The translations under genes were made by a program, and so were the position numbers. From the NCBI RefSeq assembly GCF_000215745.1, contig NC_015663.1, positions 5,118,780 through 5,182,779 on the forward strand: a stretch of DNA of 64,000 bases. The letters are read 5' to 3'. Source of the DNA: Klebsiella aerogenes KCTC 2190. Lineage in GTDB: Bacteria > Pseudomonadota > Gammaproteobacteria > Enterobacterales > Enterobacteriaceae. Of this stretch, positions 57,843 through 64,000 are shown piece by piece. The stretch's first letter is position 1. Every line of letters begins with the position of its first letter. The notes beneath the pieces are model-generated. The model was not told where the DNA came from, did no database searches, and saw only the letters and a program-made list of their open reading frames with translations.

Positions 57843-59042
57843 TCAGTCGATAAACAGCGTCTCGACGACGTTGATCCAACCATGCTCGCCGCTGACCGGC
57901 TTACCGTCGAGCCAGCGGCGCAGCATATTCAGCGCCATCATGGCGCAGACTTCTTGCCGCACCGACAGCCCGTGGCGATTCACGCTGAACTTGACCCGCA
58001 GCGCGTGCGTACCTTCCGGTGTCGCCAGCACAAAGTTCAGGTAATCGGCCTCCTGACCGCTGACTGACAACGCCAGCCCGGCAAAATGGTTAACGCGCCG
58101 CTCGGCGGCCCAGCGCGCCGATTGCGCTAAGGTCTCCTCCTGCGCCGGCACCACTTCGCTGGCGAGAAGCGGCGCGTTCGCCCGCCTCAGCTGCAGCGCC
58201 AGCAGGCCACTGGTAAACTGTTCGCTCAAGGTCAGGCTAAGCTGACGCTCCTGCAGGCAGCGCGCGATCTGCGCCGGTAACCCTTCCGTGCCCTCAAAGA
58301 TAAGGCTCTCTCCGGCTACCTTACGCACTTCTGGCCACAGCGCCAGCATTGCATCGCGCTGTTCGGCAGGACCGGTTAGTTTTAGCTCGATAATCGGCAT
58401 TGACGAGCGATAGCCCATCACCACACCAGGGGGGAGCTGCAGGTGATTAAGGCTCTGCGCCAGCTCGCTTTCTGAACGTCCAAAAGTAGTTAAACGCAGA
58501 CAGACAGGCGACGACGGAAGCGTGAAGCGCGCACGTAAACGCGGTACGATCTCCTGCTCGACCATAACTTTAAATTCAGACGGCACGCCGGGGGTGAAAA
58601 ACATCAGGCAGCGGTTGAGCTGTACGGCGAACCCGCAGGCGGTCCCTACCGGATTATTGATCATTTCGGCGCTGGCGGGGATTTCCGCCTGCTTGCGATT
58701 GCTTTCCGCCATTGGCCGACCGCGCTCGGCAAAGAATCGCGTCATCGTCTCCAGCCATTCAGCGTTGAGGACCAACCCTTCGCCTTTCGCCGTCGCCGCC
58801 GCCAGCGCGCTAAGATCGTCGCTGGTCGGCCCCAGGCCGCCATTCACGATCAGCACATCCGCCTGTTCGCTGCGTTCGCGCAAAATAGCCACCAGCGCGT
58901 CGAGGTCATCGCCGACGGTATTGCGGCGCGTTAACGGTAAACCCTGATTAAAAAAGTAATCCGCCAGCCAGGCGGCATTGGTATCGACAATCTGCCCATG
59001 CAGCACTTCATCGCCGGTGGACAGCATTTCCACTTGTAGCAT
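57843..59042 (-). CDS. yfaY: CinA-like protein YfaY (COG1058 domain)
   Basis: 399 residues (E. coli 400). N-terminal MoCF/CinA domain (VEMLSTGDEVLHGQIVDTNAAWLA, VNGGLGPTSDDLSA, GTACGF and FTPGVPSEFK), related to ADP-ribose/NMN-type pyrophosphatases, followed by a diverged C-terminal nicotinamide-amidase-like domain. E. coli YfaY lacks deamidase activity; the usual active Ser region reads LSEQFTSGLLA here. Start at MLQVEML with GGAG seven bases upstream; the longer frame reaching into yfaZ is rejected. Confidence 0.9.
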   Translation of the reverse strand: MLQVEMLSTGDEVLHGQIVDTNAAWLADYFFNQGLPLTRRNTVGDDLDALVAILRERSEQADVLIVNGGLGPTSDDLSALAAATAKGEGLVLNAEWLETMTRFFAERGRPMAESNRKQAEIPASAEMINNPVGTACGFAVQLNRCLMFFTPGVPSEFKVMVEQEIVPRLRARFTLPSSPVCLRLTTFGRSESELAQSLNHLQLPPGVVMGYRSSMPIIELKLTGPAEQRDAMLALWPEVRKVAGESLIFEGTEGLPAQIARCLQERQLSLTLSEQFTSGLLALQLRRANAPLLASEVVPAQEETLAQSARWAAERRVNHFAGLALSVSGQEADYLNFVLATPEGTHALRVKFSVNRHGLSVRQEVCAMMALNMLRRWLDGKPVSGEHGWINVVETLFID

Positions 59043-59109
59043 TATGAACTCCAGCCTGATAAGTCGAATTACTATAGCGCAAAGGCGCGGGCTGGCGACG
59101 AAGAAATTT

Positions 59110-59130
59110 GGCGCGGCGGAAGGCCGCGCC
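59110..59130 (-). terminator. Hairpin after yfaZ
   Basis: Perfect eight-bp stem GGCGCGGC/GCCGCGCC, loop GGAAG, just past the yfaZ stop (leftward), followed by AAATTTCTTC rather than a full T-run. Confidence 0.6.
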
Positions 59131-59136
59131 GGAGGA

Positions 59137-59679
59137 TTAGAAGCTGGCGCTGGCGCCGATGTACGGACCGTCGGCGATGGTGTTATCACGGTTGCCGTCT
59201 TTGCCCGCCAGGTTCAGGTAGCGATAACCTGCCTGGATGCTAAGCGGACGCATGATGGTCCAGCTGGCGCCGACGTTCGCTTCTTCATAGCTATCGATGC
59301 CGCTGGAGAGTGAATCAGGCGAGTAGTAATAGTCGCCGTACAGACGGAAGCTATCGCCGATTTTCCACTGCAGGCCGCCGCCGACCGCTGCCGCGTAACC
59401 TTCATCGCCCTGCTTCGGATTAGTGTAAATGCCTTTGCCGCCCACGGTCGCCAGGAATGGTCCCAGCGGAATATTCAGACCCAGACCTAAGCCCGCGGCG
59501 TCGCCGTCGTTATCGCTATGCAACCAGTTGCCGGAAATAGCCAGGCCGGTGGATTCGGTTCCGAAGCCAACGCCGAGGTTGGTATAGTGCTCGCCGGCTT
59601 CGCCGGTAACGCTAATAGCATGGGCCGCCGAGGAAACCATCATTACCCCGGCCAGGGCCATAAAAATGCTCTTTTTCAT
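59137..59679 (-). CDS. yfaZ: Outer-membrane protein YfaZ family
   Basis: 180 residues with signal peptide MKKSIFMALAGVMMVSSAAHA. The mature part is a succession of short amphipathic strands (for example LGVGFGTESTGLAISGNW, GGGLQWKIGDSFRLYGDYYYS, LSIQAGYRYLNLAGK) ending in aromatic ASF, as in small outer-membrane beta-barrels. Function unknown; E. coli YfaZ is of similar size. Between yfaY and nudI. An unusually long palindrome lies upstream. Confidence 0.88.
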   Translation of the reverse strand: MKKSIFMALAGVMMVSSAAHAISVTGEAGEHYTNLGVGFGTESTGLAISGNWLHSDNDGDAAGLGLGLNIPLGPFLATVGGKGIYTNPKQGDEGYAAAVGGGLQWKIGDSFRLYGDYYYSPDSLSSGIDSYEEANVGASWTIMRPLSIQAGYRYLNLAGKDGNRDNTIADGPYIGASASF

Positions 59680-59845
59680 TATTTACTCTATCCAGAAAAG
59701 AAGAATCAAAGAAGTCCCGAAAAAACCTGAAAATTCTACTGCGCACCTGTCAGGAATCAATGACCTGGCGAAATGATTTTTCACAAGAGTGTAACCAGTT
59801 GCGTCTTTTTACAGCAATCCCGCCGCGCATTTGCGAAAGAAAGTA

Positions 59846-59875
59846 AATTCCACCGAATTCAAATTCAGCGGAATT
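59846..59875. promoter_or_regulatory. 30-bp imperfect palindrome upstream of yfaZ
   Basis: Symmetric blocks AATTCC/GGAATT (ends) and GAATT/AATTC (centre) with four mismatched position pairs at most. It lies about 165 bases before yfaZ. Could be a dimer-of-dimers operator or RNA hairpin; no known consensus recognised. Confidence 0.45.
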
Positions 59876-59962
59876 ATATTTAATTAAGTTGCATTGATTA
59901 AATAAATCTATATTAACCTGCGCAAACGGCGTCGCGCAGGCCGTTTGAAGGATGCAGAAAAA

Positions 59963-60061
59963 TTAATGGGCGAGCAGCGCCAGACTCTCCGGCGCAAGCC
60001 CCGTCAGCTTCGCCACCAGCGCCGTATTTCCCTTGCGGTTTGCCGAGGCGCCTCGCAAACT
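59963..60061 (-). pseudogene. Possible decayed C-terminal coding remnant
   Basis: On the minus strand one frame reads [20 protein letters not shown] then LALLAH and TAA, an amphipathic, Ala/Leu-rich helix pattern that looks like the end of a real protein. It has no start or ribosome site; upstream sequence changes to another frame with a protein-like pattern ([18 protein letters not shown]), compatible with a frameshift. An inverted repeat CCTGCGC/GCGCAGG follows its stop like an old terminator. I do not recognise the family. It may also be chance. Confidence 0.25.
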
Positions 60062-60105
60062 GTTTCCTCGATACCTGGCCCGACTCACTGCGAAGGAGAA
60101 AAATC

Positions 60106-60531
60106 ATGCGTCAAAGGACGATTGTTTGCCCGCTAATCCAAAATGATGGCCATTACCTGTTGTGCAAGATGGCTGCCGACCGCGGGGTTTTTCCCGGACA
60201 GTGGGCGCTGTCCGGCGGCGGCGTGGAGCCGGGGGAAACTATTGAAGAGGCGCTGCGACGTGAAGTCCGCGAGGAGCTTGGCGAAAAATTACAGTTGACC
60301 CGCATCACGCCATGGAGCTTCCGCGATGATACCCGCGTGAAAACCTATGCCGATGGTCGCCAGGAAGAGATCTACATGATCTATTTGATTTTCGATTGCA
60401 TAAGCGCCAACCGCGAGGTCACGATCAACGAGGAATTCGACGATTACGCCTGGGTGAAGGGCGAAGACCTGCAACATTACGATCTTAATGCCGCGACCCG
60501 CCTCACCCTCAGCCAGAAAGGGCTGCTTTAA
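60106..60531 (+). CDS. nudI: Nucleoside triphosphatase NudI
   Basis: 141 residues, the same as E. coli NudI (YfaO), a Nudix pyrimidine deoxynucleotide triphosphatase preferring dUTP, dTTP and dCTP. Complete Nudix box [24 protein letters not shown] with the canonical REVREELGE. The start [15 protein letters not shown] has AAGGAG eight bases upstream; an earlier in-frame ATG is rejected. Its stop codon overlaps that of the convergent tctE by four bases. Confidence 0.95.
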   Translation: MRQRTIVCPLIQNDGHYLLCKMAADRGVFPGQWALSGGGVEPGETIEEALRREVREELGEKLQLTRITPWSFRDDTRVKTYADGRQEEIYMIYLIFDCISANREVTINEEFDDYAWVKGEDLQHYDLNAATRLTLSQKGLL

Positions 60532-61937
60532 ACCACGGTCAACAGACGCAGCGTCACCTTCAATCCCCCCAGGCTTTCGCTGCGCGACAGCTGCGGGCGG
60601 CTACGATGTAGACGCGCAATATCGTTTACCAGCGCCAGGCCCAGCCCGGCGCCGGGTATGCCGCCGACGTTATCGAGCCGGCGAAACGGCGTCAGCGCCT
60701 GGTTAATCAGGTTTTCATCAATGCCCGGGCCGCTATCCTCCACGCTCAGCGTGACGGCTTCGCCATCGCGATGCAGGCTCAGCGTCACCGTCCCGCGTGC
60801 CGGAGTGTAGCGAATCGCATTGTCGAGCAGGTTGGCGCACAGTTCCCCCAACAAAACGCCATCCCCCAAAACGTTCACCGGCGACTGTTCGCCCTCATAA
60901 CCCAGATCGATGTTTTTACTACGCGCCTGGGCAATACGCGAAAAACAGCTATGGTGCACGACCTCCTGCAGATCGACCGCGACAAACGCCTGCTCGCCCT
61001 GCTCCCGGCGTTTCACCGTCGCCAGTTGCAACAAACGTTCGGTGAGTAAAATCGTATCATCCAGCGTCGCGCGCATGGCCTGCAAACTCTCGCGCCACAG
61101 CTGCGGATCGTCGCTGGCCAGCGCCACCGAGGCCTGGGTTTTCAGGACCGCCAGCGGCGTTTTTAACTGATGGGAGGCATCGGCGCTAAAGCGCTCTTGC
61201 CGGGAGATCATCACCCGCAGACGGTCAATATAGCGGTTAAAAGCCACGATCAGCAGCCGCGTTTCCGACCACGGCAGCAATTCCGGTAGCGGCGTCAGCA
61301 GGCCGGGTTCGCGGCGCACCATCAGCGCCGAGAGCTGACGCATTGGCCGCAGAACGCGGCGCAGTAGCCACCCCGCCAGTACCAACGTCAACAGCACTAA
61401 TAAGCCCTGTGACACCCAGGATGAAAACAGCAGTTGTCCGGCCAGCCAGCGCCGCGACTGCAGCGTTTCGGCAATATAAATCTCCGCCATTCCGACGATG
61501 CCGCCTTCGTTGACCGGCTGCAGCAGGCGCGCTACGCGGATGGCCTGGCCGCGGTATTCGGTATGATAAAACCATGCCAGCGCCGGATAGAGCTGGGTTC
61601 GTGACGTGGCCGGCGGCATCGCCGGCAGATCGTCAAAACCGGAGATCACTTTCCCCTGCGGGTCGACCACCTTGTAATACAGCCGGTCGTTCATGTTGAG
61701 TTCAAAGCTGTCCAGCACCACCCAGGGCACATTGACCTCCAGATGGCCGCCGCGCACTACCAGCCGCTCCGCCACGGTGCGCGCCGAGGAGAGCAGCGTA
61801 CGATCGTAGGCCTGCGTCGCCGCCTGCAGCGCGCTCACGTAGCTATTGAATGCCGATAGCCCCCACAACAGCGCCAGCGGCAGGCCGAGGAACAGCAGCA
61901 GTTGGGCATACAGCGACTGCGGTTTACCCCATTTCAT
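60528..61937 (-). CDS. tctE: Sensor histidine kinase TctE
   Basis: 469 residues (Salmonella TctE about 471). Membrane helices at about 13-33 and 160-185 enclose a periplasmic sensor domain of the 2CSK_N type; HAMP-like linker; phospho-His in [14 protein letters not shown] (about 256); ATPase N box [13 protein letters not shown]1 DSGPGID and G2 GAGLGLALV. Probably senses tricarboxylates and activates TctD. The start MKWGKPQS overlaps the tctD end by 14 bases, so the pair is coupled. Confidence 0.92.
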   Translation of the reverse strand: MKWGKPQSLYAQLLLFLGLPLALLWGLSAFNSYVSALQAATQAYDRTLLSSARTVAERLVVRGGHLEVNVPWVVLDSFELNMNDRLYYKVVDPQGKVISGFDDLPAMPPATSRTQLYPALAWFYHTEYRGQAIRVARLLQPVNEGGIVGMAEIYIAETLQSRRWLAGQLLFSSWVSQGLLVLLTLVLAGWLLRRVLRPMRQLSALMVRREPGLLTPLPELLPWSETRLLIVAFNRYIDRLRVMISRQERFSADASHQLKTPLAVLKTQASVALASDDPQLWRESLQAMRATLDDTILLTERLLQLATVKRREQGEQAFVAVDLQEVVHHSCFSRIAQARSKNIDLGYEGEQSPVNVLGDGVLLGELCANLLDNAIRYTPARGTVTLSLHRDGEAVTLSVEDSGPGIDENLINQALTPFRRLDNVGGIPGAGLGLALVNDIARLHRSRPQLSRSESLGGLKVTLRLLTVV

Positions 61938-62601
61938 GCGGCTCACACTCCAGCAGATAACCCAGCCCGCGTAGCGTAGTGATACGCACGTTACTCTGCT
62001 GGAGTTTCTTGCGCAGGCGGTGAATATAAAGTTCGATGCTTTCCGGACTGACGTCGTCGCTGAGGCTAAACACCTGTTCAAATAGCTGCTGGCGGGAAAC
62101 CGGACGGGTACGGCGAAACATCAGCACTTTCAACAGCGCCAGCTCGCGCGGCGTCAGGGACAACATCTCACCACGCAGCAGAAAATAGCCTTCATCGCGA
62201 TATTCCAGCTCGCCAAGCTGCTGTACCTCATGCACCTGCCCTTCGCTGCGTCGCAGCAGCGCCCGCAGCCGGGCGTCGAGCTCCTCCAGCTCAAAAGGTT
62301 TGGGTAGGTAATCGTCGGCGCCGACGTTCAGCCCTTTCACCCGATCCGCTACCGCGCTGCGCGCGGTCAACAGCAGCACCGGCAGCGTTTGTCCACGCTT
62401 ACGCAACCGCTGTACCACCTCGAGACCATCTAAGCCCGGCATACCGATATCCAGCACCGCCAGCGCATATTTTTCGCTTTGCAGCAGGTGATCCGCCGCC
62501 CGGCCATCAAAAACGCAATCCACGGCAAAACCGCCCTGCACCAGCGCTTTTTCCAGCCAGTGAGCCAGCTCACGGTTATCCTCGGCTAATAAGAGACGCA
62601 T
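61924..62601 (-). CDS. tctD: Response regulator TctD (OmpR family)
   Basis: 225 residues. REC domain with phosphoacceptor Asp51 in LAVLDIGMPGLDG, Thr in LLTARS and Lys in YLPKPF; winged-helix OmpR-type DNA-binding domain (LTPRELALLKVL, PESIELYIHRLRKKL, ITTLRGLGYLLE). In Salmonella TctDE controls the tricarboxylate transporter. AGGA eight bases upstream of the start. Divergent from tctC across 133 bases containing 11-bp-spaced repeats. Confidence 0.93.
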   Translation of the reverse strand: MRLLLAEDNRELAHWLEKALVQGGFAVDCVFDGRAADHLLQSEKYALAVLDIGMPGLDGLEVVQRLRKRGQTLPVLLLTARSAVADRVKGLNVGADDYLPKPFELEELDARLRALLRRSEGQVHEVQQLGELEYRDEGYFLLRGEMLSLTPRELALLKVLMFRRTRPVSRQQLFEQVFSLSDDVSPESIELYIHRLRKKLQQSNVRITTLRGLGYLLECEPHEMG

Positions 62602-62629
62602 ATCACATCCTGTAAAGTTGCTGCCGCAT

Positions 62630-62647
62630 TGAAAGGGAAATGAAAGG
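62630..62647 (+). promoter_or_regulatory. Candidate TctD-binding direct repeat
   Basis: TGAAAGG at 62630-62636 and again at 62641-62647, exactly 11 bases apart, the spacing OmpR/PhoB-type dimers use. An inverted repeat AACCGA-N11-TCGGTT follows at 62669-62691. Both lie in the tctD/tctC divergent region. Confidence 0.5.
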
Positions 62648-62734
62648 TAACTGTTTTAACAATCACGCAACCGAATCGCCACATGTCGGTTCACATAATC
62701 AGAAAAACATTCCCTGTACCTACTGAGGAAGCCT

Positions 62735-63715
62735 ATGAAAACGCCATTTTTCCGCCATCTTAGCGCCATCGCGCTGTGCCTCTGTACAACCACCGCTTTC
62801 GCGGCGCAAGCCCCGTCCCGCACCGAATGTATCGCCCCCGCCAAACCCGGCGGCGGCTTCGACCTTACCTGTAAGCTAATTCAGGTGAGCCTGATGGAAA
62901 CCGGTGCGATCGAAAAACCGATGCGCGTCACCTATATGCCCGGCGGCGTCGGCGCGGTGGCCTATAACGCCATCGTCGCCCAGCGCCCGGCGGAAGCCGG
63001 AACCGTGGTCGCTTTTTCCGGCGGCTCGCTGCTGAATTTGTCGCAGGGGAAATTCGGCCGCTACGGCGTTGATGACGTACGCTGGCTGGCCAGCGTCGGT
63101 ACCGACTACGGCATGATTGCCGTGCGCGCCGATTCGCCATGGAAAGACCTGAAGTCATTCATGAGCGCAATGGAGAAAAATCCCGCCACTATCGTCATTG
63201 GCGCCGGGGCCTCCATCGGCAGCCAGGACTGGATGAAAGCGGCGCTGCTGGCGCAAAAAGCCAACGTTGACCCGCACAAGATGCGCTACGTCGCCTTTGA
63301 GGGCGGCGGCGAGCCGGTAACCGCCCTGCTCGGCAACCATGTGCAGGCGGTCTCCGGCGATCTGAGTGAAATGGTGCCGTACCTGCAGGGAAATAAGATC
63401 CGCGTCCTGGCGGTCTTCTCCAACGAACGTCTGCCGGGCGCGCTGGCTGATGTTCCTACCGCTAAAGAGCAGGGCTATGACCTGGTCTGGCCGATTATTC
63501 GCGGCTTCTTTATGGGCCCGAAAGTAAGCGATGCCGACTACCAGTGGTGGGTTGATGAATTCACTAAACTGCAGCAAACCGATGAGTTCAAAAAGCAACG
63601 TGAACTGCGCGGCCTGTTTGAATTCAACATGAACGGCAAGGAACTCGATACCTATGTAAAACAGCAGGTCAGCGATTATCGCGAACAGGCGAAAGCCTTT
63701 GGCCTGGCTAAATAA
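62735..63715 (+). CDS. tctC: Tricarboxylate-binding periplasmic protein TctC
   Basis: 326-residue precursor with Sec signal (MKTPFFRHLSAIALCLCTTTAFA, cleaved near AAQAPSR). Tripartite tricarboxylate transporter (TTT/Bug) receptor: the ligand-loop IAPAKPGGGFDLTCKL replaces the general Bug pattern and PGGVGAVAYN follows. Delivers citrate or related tricarboxylates to TctAB. First gene of the tctCB(A) operon, 15 bases before tctB; divergent from its regulators tctDE. Confidence 0.93.
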   Translation: MKTPFFRHLSAIALCLCTTTAFAAQAPSRTECIAPAKPGGGFDLTCKLIQVSLMETGAIEKPMRVTYMPGGVGAVAYNAIVAQRPAEAGTVVAFSGGSLLNLSQGKFGRYGVDDVRWLASVGTDYGMIAVRADSPWKDLKSFMSAMEKNPATIVIGAGASIGSQDWMKAALLAQKANVDPHKMRYVAFEGGGEPVTALLGNHVQAVSGDLSEMVPYLQGNKIRVLAVFSNERLPGALADVPTAKEQGYDLVWPIIRGFFMGPKVSDADYQWWVDEFTKLQQTDEFKKQRELRGLFEFNMNGKELDTYVKQQVSDYREQAKAFGLAK

Positions 63716-63730
63716 TCCGCGGAGGCGCTA

Positions 63731-64000
63731 ATGAGCGATCGTATCTTTGCCGGAGTCTGGCTGTTGTTATGCATTGGCGGCCTGTTTATCGCCTGGCAGA
63801 TCCACAGCGAATACTCGTATGAACCCGTCGGCCCGCGTCCTTTCCCGTTGGGCATTATCGGCCTGATGCTACTGTGTTCAGCGCTGATGCTGCTGCGTCG
63901 CCCGGACGCCATCGAGTGGCCGGGACGACATGTCCTGCAACGGCTGTTAACCATGGTCGTGGTGCTGGTGGTCTATGCCTGGGGATTTGAATGGCTGGGC
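63731..64000 (+). CDS. tctB: Tripartite tricarboxylate transporter small membrane subunit TctB (3' end outside window)
   Basis: The first 90 codons are present and open to the window edge. MSDRIFAGVWLLLCIGGLFIAWQI is the first membrane helix, followed by the family's EYSYEPVGPRPFPLGIIGLMLL, which contains the conserved G-P-R-x-F/W-P motif, and a third helix near residues 72-90. GGAGG six bases upstream. The large permease gene tctA is expected next. Confidence 0.9.
   Translation, partial: MSDRIFAGVWLLLCIGGLFIAWQIHSEYSYEPVGPRPFPLGIIGLMLLCSALMLLRRPDAIEWPGRHVLQRLLTMVVVLVVYAWGFEWLG

Larger units (their letters stand above)
59680..60105. other. Intergenic region between yfaZ and nudI
   Basis: About 425 bases. 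The left part is AT-rich and holds the yfaZ promoter and a 30-bp imperfect palindrome at 59846-59875. At 59917-59940 CCTGCGC pairs with GCGCAGG. From 59963 to about 60061 the sequence is GC-rich with coding-like character on the minus strand, listed separately as a possible gene remnant. The nudI promoter was not identified. Confidence 0.5.

Noticed and set aside
59043..59189. Extended N-terminus of YfaY overlapping yfaZ
   Set aside because: Pro/Ala-rich non-homologous translation of yfaZ antisense; the ATG at 59042 has a good ribosome site.
1..64000. CRISPR arrays, insertion sequences, prophage or toxin-antitoxin modules
   Set aside because: No spaced repeat arrays, transposase, integrase or small paired toxin-like genes were seen; the tRNA-Pro gene has no adjacent integrase or duplicated 3' end.

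Overview
The window is an ordinary-looking chromosomal segment of an enterobacterium, best placed in Klebsiella/Raoultella. Gene order closely follows the E. coli K-12 yeiQ-to-nudI interval. The porin is nearly identical to Klebsiella OmpK36, and a tctDE/tctCB citrate-type transport locus, absent from K-12, follows nudI. GyrA carries Thr at codon 83. From memory this is the wild-type residue in K. aerogenes and K. oxytoca, whereas K. pneumoniae has Ser83, so I favour the K. aerogenes/K. oxytoca side without certainty. No phage, transposon, plasmid or CRISPR sequence was seen.

Layout. 1-11.6 kb: 3' part of yeiQ, the zinc-GTPase gene yeiR behind a likely Zur box, lpxT, mepS, the c-di-GMP phosphodiesterase pdeN and the yejABEF peptide importer. 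11.6-16.6 kb: yejG, the rsuA-bcr pair, radD and rplY. 16.6-20.3 kb: four genes not in K-12 at this place (LysR regulator with divergent secreted serine hydrolase; NudK-like Nudix hydrolase with divergent DeoR regulator). 20.3-25.7 kb: yejK, yejL, the essential yejM, tRNA-Pro(GGG), an AI-2E-family permease and ecotin. 25.7-35 kb: mqo, a SulP permease and mgtE (the last two inserted relative to K-12), yojI, ada-alkB and apbE. 35-43.3 kb: ompC, micF and the Rcs phosphorelay (rcsD, rcsB, rcsC). 43.3-51 kb: gyrA, ubiG, nrdA-nrdB-yfaE. 51-60.5 kb: glpTQ divergent from glpABC, then yfaY, yfaZ and nudI. 60.5-64 kb: tctE-tctD divergent from tctC-tctB, with tctB cut by the window end.

Envelope biology dominates: lipid A modification (LpxT) and control of LPS synthesis (YejM), peptidoglycan hydrolysis (MepS), porin (OmpC) with its anti-porin RNA neighbour micF, Rcs envelope-stress signalling, and uptake of peptides, glycerol-3-phosphate and tricarboxylates. 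A second theme is DNA metabolism (gyrA, nrdAB-yfaE, radD, ada-alkB).

I did not find a convincing undescribed multi-gene system. The most interesting material is regulatory: a Zur-like box at yeiR, palindromes at the mqo/sulP divergent region and upstream of yfaZ, 11-bp-spaced repeats at the tct divergent promoter, and a possible decayed reading frame between yfaZ and nudI. The four-gene insertion between rplY and yejK is the best accessory candidate.
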